Of a stretch of DNA of 64,000 nt, positions 18,491 through 27,956 are shown piece by piece. Source of the DNA: Roseibium album (lineage in GTDB: Bacteria; Pseudomonadota; Alphaproteobacteria; Rhizobiales; Stappiaceae). The translations under genes and the position numbers were made by a program. The notes under the pieces were generated by a model that did not search any database, had not been told where the DNA came from, and worked only from the letters and a program-made list of their open reading frames with translations. Every line of letters begins with the position of its first letter. The stretch's first letter is position 1. The stretch lies in assembly GCF_001404515.1 (NCBI RefSeq), contig NZ_CXWE01000014.1:28551-92550 (forward strand). The letters run 5' to 3'.

Positions 18491-18503
18491 TGAATCAATT
18501 TCA
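18491..18503. promoter_or_regulatory. Candidate LysR operator TGAATCAATTTCA (copy 2)
   Basis: This copy is identical over 13 bp to 11107-11119, with the same T-N11-A form and TGAA-N5-TTCA dyad. It lies 84 bp upstream of the MttB-like start, a usual LysR activation distance. The rest of 18408-18673 holds no gene I can support. Confidence 0.6.
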
Positions 18504-18673
18504 CGTAATTCGCAACGCAAACCATTTGGGCGAAACTGTCTCGCGCACCCGAAAGCGCTAGTCAAAACGAGCTAATTTTGTGATCGCTGCGGGTCACAGC
18601 TGCCAATTCCACTACGTTTCAAACTGACCTGCTTCCAATGATTGGGGCCGTTTGAGGTGAGACTTTTCTCGTA

Positions 18674-18945
18674 AAGTGCCAGGCAAACATCGGCACACTG
18701 ATTGCGTATGCCATCCTGGTCTTTTCGCTGGTTTATCTGTTTGCTGCAGGACAAGACATTGGCCCTGCTGGAAAGGAGCTCATGGACGGACTCTATTCCA
18801 GCTTTGTGCTCCTGACTGTTCCGTTATTTATCGTCACTGCAAACATCATGAACACAGCTACGATCAGCGATCGTCGATCAGCTTCTGCAGATTTACGTCG
18901 CGCTTGTCGGTCGCTTTCGTGGCGGGCTTGCGGGCTACGCAGCTG
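18674..18945 (+). pseudogene. TRAP transporter large permease (DctM) fragment
   Basis: One frame reads a membrane segment (LIAYAILVFSLVYLFAAGQD), then KELMDGLYSSFVLLTVPLF and IVTANIMNTATISDR, which matches the first third of DctM. Near 18867 the frame breaks, and another frame continues with LLQIYVALVGRFRGGLAGYA, also DctM-like. Both ends are missing, so it is a dead fragment. It may be what is left of an earlier TRAP importer for the neighbouring catabolic cluster. Confidence 0.6.
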
Positions 18946-19091
18946 ATAGAGGGAAACAGGTTGGCACAGTGGTTTTCCAAAGGTTTGATGGACACTGGCA
19001 ACAAACCCGACGTTTATCCGTTTCAAATCAGTTTCTTGCGAGAAAACAAAACCACCACAAAGTGGAAACCACTGGGTTGGGGGTAGTGACT

Positions 19092-19411
19092 GTAGCGGTC
19101 CTCCGCTACCAATTTCAGCCAAGACGATCCTGCTTAATCAAGTATCACACCCGGAGCGGCAGAACGAAGCGTTCAGCCGCCGTTTCAGTCTTTCGTAATG
19201 CCTTTTTCAAAGGTGTGGTCGGGGTAACCCAATATCGCTCCGATCAAAACGATCACTTTTTCCGGAGTTTCCCGACGCCAGAGTGCCAGATCCAGCTGTG
19301 CATAAAGGGCTTCACAAAACCAGGACAAAGTTTGTGATCAGCCCTCTTACACTGGAGACAAACTCAAAAATTCGCAATCAAATCGGACCGGTTTTAAGGG
19401 TCAAGACCAGG
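19092..19411 (+). repeat. Dispersed 320-bp repeat, copy 1
   Basis: From GTAGCGGTCC to AAGACCAGG this segment aligns end to end with 62547-62868. The outer parts are nearly identical (for example CTGTGCATAAAGGGCTTCAC in both) and the middle is more diverged. I find no convincing coding frame on either strand. It abuts the IS630 remnant. It could be a non-autonomous transposable element or a fragment of an unrecognised IS. Confidence 0.65.
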
Positions 19412-19444
19412 GGTGACTGCTTCGATTACTATTGCAGTCGCGGC

Positions 19445-20325
19445 TCAAAGGTCCTCGACGGTGCTGTCAGCAGCTTTCTTCACGAGAGCCTTGATCTTTG
19501 AGAAAGCCATCTCGATCGGATTGAGGTCGGGGCTGCAGGGTGGCAGGAAGAACAACCGCGCGCCTGTGACTTCCATAGCGAGGCGCATCGCGACGGGTTT
19601 GTCGGCAGGCAGGTTGTCCATCTCGACGATGTCTCCCAGCTTCAGCGTCGGAGCCAGGATCTGCACGAAATAGGCCAGGAATGCTGTACCATTCATGGCC
19701 CTCCCAGCGTCACCGGCGCTGTGATCCCCGACAACCGGCAAGGCGCCACGAATGTCGTCGTCTTCCAGTGCCCACGTGGAACCGGTGCGCGACACCGTTC
19801 ACCGCGCGGCGAGCGCCCGTGAGTTCGAACCATATTGGTGGAGATGCCAGTCTCGTCAATGAACACCAGACGCCCTGGATCGAGATCGGGCTGAGCCTCG
19901 AACCAGCTCTCTCGCCTGCGCTTTACATCCGCGCGCTCCTGTTCGCTGGCATTCGCTGTCTTTTTTGAACGTGAGAGCATTACGAGCCAAGAAGCAATCA
20001 TCAGAACTGGTCGATGTTTTCAGACCGAATTTCTTGTGTAGATGGTCCACGATTTCCGCGAGAGTGATATCGGGCCTTGCCTCTGTCAGCTCAAGGATCT
20101 CATCACGAACCGCCTCAAGCGGACTGCGCGGCGAACGAGGCCCCATCTCTCAACTCGATGCGGCCGGTGCGCCGACAACGCTCCACCCATCGGATTGCCG
20201 TCGCTTTCTCAACACCGAACAGCTCTGCTGCGGCCCGACGGGACATTCCACCTTCAACGACATCAATCAAACACTTGCGTAAGTCAATCGACAGAGATTG
20301 ATCAGCCCCAAGGGTTGATGGAAGC
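19445..20325 (-). pseudogene. IS630-family transposase, frameshifted
   Basis: On the minus strand three successive frames read pieces of one IS630-type transposase. The N-terminal helix-turn-helix is LGADQSLSIDLRKCLIDV with MSRRAAAELFGVEKATAIRW; then come LTEARPDITLAEIVDHLHKK and RLVFIDETGISTNMVRTHG; and the C-terminal end is LFFLPPCSPDLNPIEMAFSK. The DDE-type Asp of FIDET and the closing SPDLNPIE are recognisable. Breaks near 20140, 19950 and 19740 and loss of a start codon (CTT at the usual Met) make it inactive. Confidence 0.75.
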
Positions 20326-20469
20326 GCGCGCCTCCGCAGCGGCGGGTAGAAAAGAATCTTGTACAACAAGCTCTCTTGTCCACGGCGCGGCGATCGAAAG
20401 GTTAGGAAATCGCGATCAGGAAAGCATGTCCTATTTCTCTCTCGCCGAAAATTGTCCCCGCAACGCTCT

Positions 20470-20485
20470 TCAAGTATATACTTGA
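20470..20485. promoter_or_regulatory. Candidate GntR/HutC operator TCAAGTATATACTTGA
   Basis: A perfect 16-bp palindrome with core GTATATAC lies 41 bp before the GntR regulator start. The core fits the GTMTAKAC consensus described for the HutC subfamily of GntR regulators. The same core occurs at 27959-27966 and 28846-28853, before the transport and dehydrogenase genes, so this is likely an autoregulatory site. Confidence 0.65.
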
Positions 20486-20525
20486 GAGCCGACGGTTCGC
20501 GCAACGACAACGAGCACAAGCACCT

Positions 20526-21239
20526 TTGACCAAGTCCCTGCACAAGAAAATTCTCGACGATGTTCATAGCAAGATCGTGACCGGCGAATGGCCGGCGGGT
20601 CACCGAATACCTTTTGAGACCGATCTTGCAAAACACTATGGCTGTTCGCGCATGACAGTGAACAAGGCCTTGAGCCAGCTGTCCCGGGCCGGCCTGCTGG
20701 AACGCAACAAGAAATGGGGCACCTTTGTCAAGGAACCGCAGACACTGTCGGCAGCGCTGGAAATCTCCGATATCCGCAAGGAGGTCGAAGATGCCGGGAA
20801 AACCTACAGTTACACACTACTTAGTGACACGATCAGAGCCTCCACTGATCGGGAAGCGCAGCAGCTTGACCTCTCCAGAAGCGACCCGGTGCGAGACATC
20901 ACATGCCTGCATTTCGCTGACAGCGAGCCGTTTTGCCTGGAGGAGCGGATTATCAATGTCGGCATCGTTCCAGGCTTGAAAGAGATCAGCTTTGACAGCG
21001 TCTCGCCTGGCCTTTGGATGTTGAGGAACATTCCCTGGAATATCGCCGAACACCAGATCCATGCGCTCGCAGCCGACGGCACTATCGCGGAAATGCTCCA
21101 GGTTCCCGATTGCTATCCATGCCTCGTCGTCGAACGCAAGACCAGGCAAAACGAAGGGTTTGTGACCATCGCCCGCCTGTTCTATCCCGGCGACAAGCAC
21201 AGACTTGTCGCAAGTTTTACACCGACCGGTGCCGGTTAG
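20526..21239 (+). CDS. GntR-family transcriptional regulator, HutC subfamily
   Basis: A 237-residue regulator with an N-terminal winged helix-turn-helix (residues about 5-70, including LAKHYGCSRMTVNKALSQL) and a C-terminal UTRA effector domain (about 85-235). The TTG start at 20526 is the one that gives the usual short N-terminus before the first helix. It is convergent with the dehydrogenase operon to its right. The palindrome at 20470-20485 and two more GTATATAC sites in the cluster suggest it represses itself, the ABC-importer operon and the SDR/aminotransferase pair. The inducer is unknown. Confidence 0.88.
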   Translation: MTKSLHKKILDDVHSKIVTGEWPAGHRIPFETDLAKHYGCSRMTVNKALSQLSRAGLLERNKKWGTFVKEPQTLSAALEISDIRKEVEDAGKTYSYTLLSDTIRASTDREAQQLDLSRSDPVRDITCLHFADSEPFCLEERIINVGIVPGLKEISFDSVSPGLWMLRNIPWNIAEHQIHALAADGTIAEMLQVPDCYPCLVVERKTRQNEGFVTIARLFYPGDKHRLVASFTPTGAG

Positions 21240-21441
21240 AACCATGAGCGCATAGCTCTGAAGGAACGTGGATGCTTAGCGGCAAACACCTTTGATAACA
21301 GCCGGTGATGTGAAATCCCGCACCCCTCCTGTTCCAGACTTACAACACCTGGAGTGTGCCCGCTGCCGAAGCGCCACGACATCCCCCTCCCCTCCGGCAC
21401 AGGTTCACCGCTGGAGAAGAACACCTTTCGGCTGAAACGAC

Positions 21442-22473
21442 TCAGTCTGCCCCAGGCTTGCCGCTATTGGAAAATTCAATCAGCGTCTTGATGCCAGTCG
21501 CTTTACCCGAGCATATCCGGTCGTATTCTGCCGGTGTGTCTTCCGGCGAGATCCTGTGTTCAATGAGGGGTCTGAAGCGATCGGGATGCCGTTCAAGCAA
21601 CTCCACAGCGCGGGGCAATTGATCTTTGAATGCATGGCAACCGACAAGTGCCAGCTCCCTTTCAACTGCGCCGACAGGATCGAACGGAAACGTTCCGGAA
21701 CCAATTCCGACCATCGCCAACGTCGATCCGCTCAGCTTCGCTGCCAGATTGCAAATGACCTCCACGTTGCCGGTCGTGTCGATCACGTGGCGTACGGTTT
21801 TCCCGGGCAGGCTCTCGAACTGGTTGAAGGCCGCAAGATCGACCGGATACCCCGCACATGCCGTTGCAACGGTTTCAACGCGGAGGCGGTCGCGATCACA
21901 TAAGAGGAGCGGCCGTTGGCAAAGAATATCGGAAACCACCGCAATCAATGCGCCAATCGGCCCGCAGCCGACCACCAGCAACGGATCATGGTTTTCGATC
22001 CGAACCCGATCGAGAGCATGAAGTGCGACTGCCAGCGGCTCGGAAAGCGTTGCAATATCCAACTCCATCGCGGGATCACAGGCAAGGACCAGCCGGTCAG
22101 GGAGCGTCGTGAAATCGGCAAACCCGCCGTCGATGCTCTCACCGACAAATCCCAGCTTGCTGCACAGATGATTGTTGCCTTGCAGGCAGTTGACGCATTT
22201 CGTGCAATAGTCCCTGGAATCGGCGACAACCTTGTCACCGACAGACACTCTGGTGACCCCTTCCCCGACCGCATCAACCGTCCCCGCAAACTCGTGACCG
22301 GCGATCGATGGCCGACAGGAAATCCATTGACCTGTCTTGTAGTTGTGAATGTCCGACCCGCAGATGCCTGCAAAGGCCACCTTGATCCGGACCTCGCCCC
22401 TGCCCGGCGCGGGTGCCGGATCAACATGCTCAAACCTAATGTCCAGCGGATCATGCAGTCGCACGGATCTCAT
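21442..22473 (-). CDS. Zinc-dependent alcohol dehydrogenase (HpsP / L-idonate-dehydrogenase-like)
   Basis: A 343-residue medium-chain dehydrogenase with both zinc sites. The catalytic Cys of GICGSD lies near residue 38 with GHE near 59-61, and the structural zinc Cys residues are near 90, 93, 96 and 104. GCGPIG near 170 marks the NAD site. The ATG at 22473 has GGAAGGG eight bases upstream; a GTG nine bases earlier overlaps the previous stop but has no usable ribosome site. It is the last gene of the operon with the HisD-family gene and the importer. HpsP, a dihydroxypropanesulfonate 2-dehydrogenase, belongs to this family, but sugar-acid or polyol dehydrogenases are equally possible on sequence alone. 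Confidence 0.8.
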   Translation of the reverse strand: MRSVRLHDPLDIRFEHVDPAPAPGRGEVRIKVAFAGICGSDIHNYKTGQWISCRPSIAGHEFAGTVDAVGEGVTRVSVGDKVVADSRDYCTKCVNCLQGNNHLCSKLGFVGESIDGGFADFTTLPDRLVLACDPAMELDIATLSEPLAVALHALDRVRIENHDPLLVVGCGPIGALIAVVSDILCQRPLLLCDRDRLRVETVATACAGYPVDLAAFNQFESLPGKTVRHVIDTTGNVEVICNLAAKLSGSTLAMVGIGSGTFPFDPVGAVERELALVGCHAFKDQLPRAVELLERHPDRFRPLIEHRISPEDTPAEYDRICSGKATGIKTLIEFSNSGKPGAD

Positions 22474-22478
22474 GCAAA

Positions 22479-23804
22479 TCACCCTTCCAGGTAAGGGTCG
22501 CGCATCTCCGACACGGCATTTTCATGCGATGAAAAACCTTCGTAATGTGCAAGCACCCTGGAATGCTTCGCCATTTCGGCATAGGCAGGACGGGTTACGT
22601 AGCCAACGGAACTGCACTTCACGAAATCATGCACCGACAAGGGACCATAGGTCCGTGCACCGCTGCTGGTCGGCAGAACCGCATTCGGTCCAAGTGCGAA
22701 GTTTCCAATGCAAACAGGGGTGTGCGGCCCCATCAGAATCTCCGCGGCTTCGGTTATGTGTCCCAGATGCTCAAAGGGTTCCGTCGACAGCAACTCAAGA
22801 TGTTCGGGCGCATAGTCGTTGATGAAACGGTAGCTTTCTTCCACGCCGGAAGTGAGCACAACGCCCCCATTCTCGCCGCACAGCACCGCTCGCGAAAACT
22901 CGACCCGCTGTTCAGTCATCTTCGACCAATGTTCCGGCAAGGCCGCAAGCGCCTCTTCGGCAACGCGTCTCGAATGGGTCACCAGATAGGCGGAGCTGTC
23001 GGGCCCGTGCTCGGCTTCGATGAGAAGGTCAAGCGCCGCAAGACCGCCATGTACCGTATCATCTGCAAAGATAATCGCTTCTGAGGGACCAGCTGGCAGG
23101 CCGGGATCAATGACGTTCGACAGCAATTGTTTGGCGGCCACGACCCAGGGGCTGCCTGGCCCCACGATCTTGTGTGCCGGCCTCACTGTTTCGGTACCGA
23201 ATGCCGCGGCCGCCACGGCCTGCGCGCCGCCGCATTTATAGACCGTCTCGACACCTGCGATCCGGGCGGCCACGAGGGTCGCCGCATCGACACCGCCATC
23301 CGGCGTTGGAGGTGTGAAGATCGCCAATTCGGGAACCTCCGCCACCACGGCCGGAACAGACGTCATCATGGTGACCGAGGGAAAGGCCCCCTTGCCGCGC
23401 GGAACATAGAGCGCGACGGAGCGGATCGGTGTGTACCGGTCCCCGGCAAATGCACCCGGCTTGATCTCCTTGAACCACATCGGTGCCGGTTTTTGTTCCT
23501 CGTGAAAGCTGCGGATGTTGGCAATGCCATGCCGGATCGCCTCGATGACCTCGGCATCGACAGCATCGAATGCGGCGTCGAACTCCGCCTCGCCGACCTT
23601 CAGCGTCGCAGCGGTCAAGGATGTCGCGCCGTCGAGATCCCGCCCGAAACGCACAAGCGCTGCATCGCCTTCCGTTTTCACCGCCTCGATGATCGGCTTG
23701 GCTCTTTCCATGAAACCGGAGAGATCCGCTTCCGAGCGGCGCAGAAGATCTTGATACGCTTCGGAACTCACGCTGCTGAGTTCATGGAAGGATATTTGAG
23801 ACAT
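22479..23804 (-). CDS. Histidinol-dehydrogenase-family enzyme, candidate sulfopropanediol 3-dehydrogenase (HpsN-like)
   Basis: This 441-residue HisD homologue should perform a four-electron, NAD+-dependent alcohol-to-acid oxidation. The catalytic pair EH is kept in DYAPEHLELL (residues 334-335), as are the zinc His in EAEHGPDS (266) and the late His in FSSHENA (427). Relative to E. coli HisD as I recall it, the zinc-ligand Gln is Glu (263), the zinc Asp is Asn (368), and the NH of the GTNHVLPT segment becomes NA (374-375). These changes, and the absence of other his genes, argue against histidine synthesis. Neighbouring zinc ADH and SDR genes fit the HpsN/HpsP/HpsO set. The start has an AAGGTG ribosome site; the identity of the substrate is inference. 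Confidence 0.7.
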   Translation of the reverse strand: MSQISFHELSSVSSEAYQDLLRRSEADLSGFMERAKPIIEAVKTEGDAALVRFGRDLDGATSLTAATLKVGEAEFDAAFDAVDAEVIEAIRHGIANIRSFHEEQKPAPMWFKEIKPGAFAGDRYTPIRSVALYVPRGKGAFPSVTMMTSVPAVVAEVPELAIFTPPTPDGGVDAATLVAARIAGVETVYKCGGAQAVAAAAFGTETVRPAHKIVGPGSPWVVAAKQLLSNVIDPGLPAGPSEAIIFADDTVHGGLAALDLLIEAEHGPDSSAYLVTHSRRVAEEALAALPEHWSKMTEQRVEFSRAVLCGENGGVVLTSGVEESYRFINDYAPEHLELLSTEPFEHLGHITEAAEILMGPHTPVCIGNFALGPNAVLPTSSGARTYGPLSVHDFVKCSSVGYVTRPAYAEMAKHSRVLAHYEGFSSHENAVSEMRDPYLEG

Positions 23805-23834
23805 AGACCCACACCTTTCGAGCGCCAACCGGCG

Positions 23835-24635
23835 TTACTTGGACTTCAGGAACACTTCCAGACCGACGATCCTGTCAAGAATAATGATCGCCAGCGCAGC
23901 GACCGCGATAAAGACGACGGACACCGCCGCAAGGTCGGGCGTTATGATTGCCCGGATCGAATTGTAAATCTGAACGGGCAGCGTCACGATCCGCGCATCA
24001 ACGAGCAGCAGGCTCACCAAGAATTCATTCAGCGAAAGAATGAACATCAGCAACGCCCCGGTGATCACTCCCGGCGTGACCGCCGGCAGCGTCACGTTGA
24101 AAAAGGTTTGCAACGGACCCGCACCGCAGCTTTGTGCAGCTAGCTCCAGATCCGGATCCAGCGACGCGGCACTGGAGGACACAGCCCATATCATGAATGG
24201 CAGGTTGATGACCGCCGTCGCGATACCGATCGGCCAGAGGCTTCCCAGAAGTCGCAATTCGCCGAAGAGAAGCATCAGGCCGATGCCCGACCCGATGAGG
24301 GGCACAGTGAACGGCAACAGCAGATAGATCTGCAGCGCTCCCGCCCATTTCACCTGATACTTGGACAGGGCAATCCCCGCGAGCGTTCCGGCGGGCACCG
24401 ACACGGCAACGCAAATACAGGCAACAATGACAGAGCGCAAAAACGCCTGCTGAAGATCGCGCTCTCCCAGTATTGCCACGTACCACTTGAGGGAGAACCC
24501 GTCGGGTGGAAAGTCTATGATGTTGCCGGCCGTGAAGGACGCTCCGAGAACCACCAGTGTCGGCGCGGACAATGCCACGACGCACAGGATTGCCACGGAC
24601 CAGAAGACAATTGTTTGCGTGGGTGAGCGATTCAT
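23835..24635 (-). CDS. ABC transporter permease, PotC-like
   Basis: A 266-residue inner-membrane protein with about six transmembrane helices and the ABC-permease EAA loop, here ELAAQSCGAGPLQTFFNVTL. It belongs to the spermidine/putrescine-type import family. It overlaps the other permease gene by four bases (ATGA), and the HisD-family gene follows after 30 nt. With its partner it should form the membrane channel of the importer for this cluster's substrate. Confidence 0.85.
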   Translation of the reverse strand: MNRSPTQTIVFWSVAILCVVALSAPTLVVLGASFTAGNIIDFPPDGFSLKWYVAILGERDLQQAFLRSVIVACICVAVSVPAGTLAGIALSKYQVKWAGALQIYLLLPFTVPLIGSGIGLMLLFGELRLLGSLWPIGIATAVINLPFMIWAVSSSAASLDPDLELAAQSCGAGPLQTFFNVTLPAVTPGVITGALLMFILSLNEFLVSLLLVDARIVTLPVQIYNSIRAIITPDLAAVSVVFIAVAALAIIILDRIVGLEVFLKSK

Positions 24636-25576
24636 TTCCGGTTCGCCCCCAAGGCCAGCGTCCCGGCACCGAATACCGCAAAGATAAGGCCGACAGTCAT
24701 TGATCCCACGGCAATAAGGATAAGCGTTAGCGAAGCCCCAAAGCCCTGATCGGACGTCCTGAAGAACTGGTCGTAGATCGCGTTGGCGACGAAGTCCTGC
24801 GAACCACCGCCCAGAATGGCTGGCATGGCAAAGTCTGTCAGCGACAAGGTCAACACAACCACACCGGCGCCGATCAGGCCGGGCCTTGCCATTGGCAAGA
24901 CCACATGGAAAAGCGCTCTGACCCAGTTGGCACCGAGAGACGTTGCAGCCGCTTCGATATCTTCGGGAATTGCCGTCAGAGCAGGCGCCAGCATCAGGAC
25001 ACCGAAAGGCAGCATGTATTGAACAAGTCCGAACAGAACCGCCGGGTAATTGAAAAGAAGACGCAGCGGTTCAACGCCAACGAGAGCAAGCGCATCGTTA
25101 ACGATGCCCTGATTTCCAAGGATGATCAGCCATCCATAGGCGCGCACGACCTGACCGATGAAAAACGGAAGAAACAGCGCGACAAGAAGGAACTTTCTGA
25201 GCAACGCGCTTGATGTCCTCACCATCACGTAGGCGTACGGAAAGGCAAGCAGCAGCGTAACCGCGGTTACGATGACAGCGCCAACAAGGCTGCGCCAGAT
25301 GATTGTCGCCGTGAAACTCTCCGAAAAGGCACGCTGGTAGTTTTCAAGTGTCCAATAGTCGGAAAAGAGGAACGTGCTCCGGTCAAGTACGCGCAGAGAC
25401 GAATCTCCTATGTAAAGCAGACCGACCGCGAGCGTGCCGACAAGAAGGACAGCTGGCGTCAGCAACAGGTAGGGCGTCAGCCGGCCGCCGCCTCGAGGCA
25501 GCACAAGGGCGAAGGCCGCCTCCAGCACGTCCATGAAACGCCAGCTGATCGGGTACGAAGTCTTGTATCTGCGCAT
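24632..25576 (-). CDS. ABC transporter permease, PotB-like
   Basis: A 314-residue inner-membrane permease with an N-terminal cytoplasmic stretch, about six helices and an EAA loop (DIEAAATSLGANWVRALFHV). It pairs with the downstream PotC-like permease; the two genes overlap by four bases. The substrate-binding protein gene lies immediately upstream, so it is part of a complete importer operon. Confidence 0.85.
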   Translation of the reverse strand: MRRYKTSYPISWRFMDVLEAAFALVLPRGGGRLTPYLLLTPAVLLVGTLAVGLLYIGDSSLRVLDRSTFLFSDYWTLENYQRAFSESFTATIIWRSLVGAVIVTAVTLLLAFPYAYVMVRTSSALLRKFLLVALFLPFFIGQVVRAYGWLIILGNQGIVNDALALVGVEPLRLLFNYPAVLFGLVQYMLPFGVLMLAPALTAIPEDIEAAATSLGANWVRALFHVVLPMARPGLIGAGVVVLTLSLTDFAMPAILGGGSQDFVANAIYDQFFRTSDQGFGASLTLILIAVGSMTVGLIFAVFGAGTLALGANRK

Positions 25577-25643
25577 AAAGAGCTCGAATGGGTGGGATGC
25601 CGGGCAGGCCTCACCTGCCCGGCTGGTACCAGTTTTATTGCGT

Positions 25644-26747
25644 TCAACCCTGCATGATCTGCTTGAATTTCGAGAACCACTCGCTCTCGTTTTCCACCTG
25701 GATCTGGCCCGAAATACGGATCAGGCGTTCGAAATCCTCGGGCTTGGTCGGGTAGGACGGATCTCCAGCCAGACCTTCCGGAGGTGTCAGCCCGGGCACA
25801 ACACCCGGCAGTCCGAGCCCGTCCAGCCAGACCTGCTGGTTTGCTTGGGTCAGTGCTGAATTGATGTACTCCCTGGCCCAGTAAAGATCGGATTCGGAAT
25901 GACCTTTCGGAATCCACAGACCATCCGTATCGAACTTTGCGCCTTCTTCGGGAACCGTCCAGGCTATGTCGACACCACTTCTTTTCGCACCGAGCGCATT
26001 CGTGGAAATCGTGCACGCAGCATCGATCTCGCCTCGCTGGAACCAAGTGACGAAATCCGGATCCTCACCGAGCAACGGGTTCTGCGCCTTGATCTTTTCA
26101 ACGAACTCCCAGCAGGCATCCATGTTGCCCGGGATATCCTCGAGCGCACCGCCGCCCGCGACCTGCGCCGGGAAATGAAAGCCGATACCGTCGTTGTAAA
26201 AGGCGATCCGGCCCTTGAATTTCGGATCGAGAAGATCGTGATAGGATTTCGGAGGCCCATCGGGGAAGGCTTCCGGACGATAGGCCAGAACATAGACGTA
26301 GCCGTAAGTGTTGACGATCGGATAACCGTCCACGCCGACCGGCTTCGCAAGATCGGTGGTGCCCGAGAGGTTGGACAGGTCGGACAGATCTTCGCAAACG
26401 CCCCGGAGGGCCGACTTGGTGGCGTTCGTCGTCGTGTCCCAGTTGATATGAATGGGCGGTGTGCGGTTCTGCGCAACCGCGGCCCAGACTTTCGGCTGGA
26501 TTTCATTATCCTCCGTCAGGTCGTGAATGATGCGGATGCCCGTTTTTTCGGTGAAGGGATCCGAAACGCCATTCTTGAGCGCTTCCACCCAAGGACCACC
26601 CCATGCACGGATAATGAGTTCGCTCGGCTTGTCCGGTTCAGCCGCCCGCAGCACAGAGGGCATCGAAACAGACGCGAGGCCGGTTGCGCCGACAGCGGCC
26701 GATGCTTTGAGAAGAGATCTTCTGTTCAGTTTTCTTTCAAAGTTCAT
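25644..26747 (-). CDS. ABC transporter substrate-binding protein, PotD-like
   Basis: This 367-residue periplasmic protein starts with a twin-arginine-type signal (NRRSLLKAS near residues 8-16, then a hydrophobic stretch ending at LRAAEP). The mature part is a spermidine/iron-type extracellular binding fold (LIIRAWGGPWVEALKNG; DLLDPKFKGRIAF). The ATG at 26747 has AGGGG seven bases upstream; the 84-nt upstream extension of the frame is not needed. This protein sets the specificity of the importer. Small polar or zwitterionic ligands are usual for the family, which would suit an aminosulfonate or polyol sulfonate, but the ligand cannot be read from sequence. Confidence 0.85.
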   Translation of the reverse strand: MNFERKLNRRSLLKASAAVGATGLASVSMPSVLRAAEPDKPSELIIRAWGGPWVEALKNGVSDPFTEKTGIRIIHDLTEDNEIQPKVWAAVAQNRTPPIHINWDTTTNATKSALRGVCEDLSDLSNLSGTTDLAKPVGVDGYPIVNTYGYVYVLAYRPEAFPDGPPKSYHDLLDPKFKGRIAFYNDGIGFHFPAQVAGGGALEDIPGNMDACWEFVEKIKAQNPLLGEDPDFVTWFQRGEIDAACTISTNALGAKRSGVDIAWTVPEEGAKFDTDGLWIPKGHSESDLYWAREYINSALTQANQQVWLDGLGLPGVVPGLTPPEGLAGDPSYPTKPEDFERLIRISGQIQVENESEWFSKFKQIMQG

Positions 26748-26788
26748 TTCGTTCCCCTTTTCATGGACTGACGGCACTTTATCGCACC

Positions 26789-27901
26789 TTATTGTTTCGC
26801 CGGGAAAATCTGCAGATCCCGGTTCTTCCACCCTATGTGCACGAGGGCGCCCGGTTCGAGAGCGCTCTGATCGTTCCGATCGTGATGAATAATTTTCAGC
26901 GACTCGCCGCCGAGTTCCGGGACCTCAACCTCGTACACATGGCGTTCACCTTCAAAAATCGCGTCCAGAACGGTGCCCCGGAAATCGGCATCAAGTCCCG
27001 CCATCGACTGTTCGGCTGAAGCAATACGTATCTGTTCCGCTCGTATCGCCCCCTTGATCGGCGTTCCATCTTCCAGGGCAACGGCCCCGCCGTGAACGCC
27101 CATCAACTCGACATTGCCGAACCTTGCAGTCGCGTCAGCGCTGGTAACCCGCGTAAGGATGCCAGAAAGGTCGTTGGTCACACCGATAAAATTGGCAACA
27201 AAGGGGTTGCTTGGCATCCTGTACATCTGCGTCGGCGCCGCATTTTGCTGGATTTCACCATCATTCATCACGATGACCTGGTCGGAAACGACCAGGGCTT
27301 CGCGCTGGTCGTGAGTCACGTTGATCGTGGTGACGCCGAGTTCCTTCTGTATTCTTCGGAATTCAAGCTGCATTTCTTCCCGCAGCTTCCGGTCAAGGGC
27401 GGCCAGCGGTTCGTCGAGAAGAAGAAGATCCGGTTCGAACACCAGCGCCCTTGCAATCGCCACGCGTTGCTGCTGACCACCCGAGAGTTCATGAATCCTC
27501 CGGTTTTCGAAGCCGTCCAGCCGCACCAGCTTAAGATACTGCGCCACCCTGTCCGGGATCGTGCGCGCATCGAAGCGACGCATCTTGAGGGGAAAGGCCA
27601 CGTTCTCCGCAGCCGTCATGTGCGGAAACAAGGCAAGCTTCTGAAAGACCATGCCGATCGAGCGCTTGTTCGCCGCCACCGCTCGAACTGAACGGCCGTT
27701 GATCAGGATTTCGCCACTGGAGGGTGTCAGAAAACCGGCGATCAAGCGCAGAAGTGTTGTTTTTCCGGACCCGGACGGGCCAAGGATCGTCAGGAACTTG
27801 CCGTTCTGAAGTTCGAAGCTTGCGTCTTTAACAGCTTTGAACGTTCCGAACGTCATCTCGACGTTTATAGCCGAGACTGCCGCCGCTTGGATTTCAGTCA
27901 C
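26789..27901 (-). CDS. ABC transporter ATP-binding protein, PotA-like
   Basis: A 370-residue ATPase with Walker A GPSGSGKTT (residues 41-49), signature LSGGQQQR (139-146), Walker B LLLLDE (159-164) and a C-terminal TOBE domain, which in this family often binds substrate or regulators. It is the first gene of a six-gene operon (ATPase, binding protein, two permeases, HisD-family enzyme, alcohol dehydrogenase). A GTATATAC palindrome lies 56 bp upstream of its ATG. Confidence 0.9.
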   Translation of the reverse strand: MTEIQAAAVSAINVEMTFGTFKAVKDASFELQNGKFLTILGPSGSGKTTLLRLIAGFLTPSSGEILINGRSVRAVAANKRSIGMVFQKLALFPHMTAAENVAFPLKMRRFDARTIPDRVAQYLKLVRLDGFENRRIHELSGGQQQRVAIARALVFEPDLLLLDEPLAALDRKLREEMQLEFRRIQKELGVTTINVTHDQREALVVSDQVIVMNDGEIQQNAAPTQMYRMPSNPFVANFIGVTNDLSGILTRVTSADATARFGNVELMGVHGGAVALEDGTPIKGAIRAEQIRIASAEQSMAGLDADFRGTVLDAIFEGERHVYEVEVPELGGESLKIIHHDRNDQSALEPGALVHIGWKNRDLQIFPAKQ

Positions 27902-27956
27902 TCTTTGCTGCCTTTGTGCATCGCGAGACTTGACAGGTCTGGTCTGCCGATACGCT

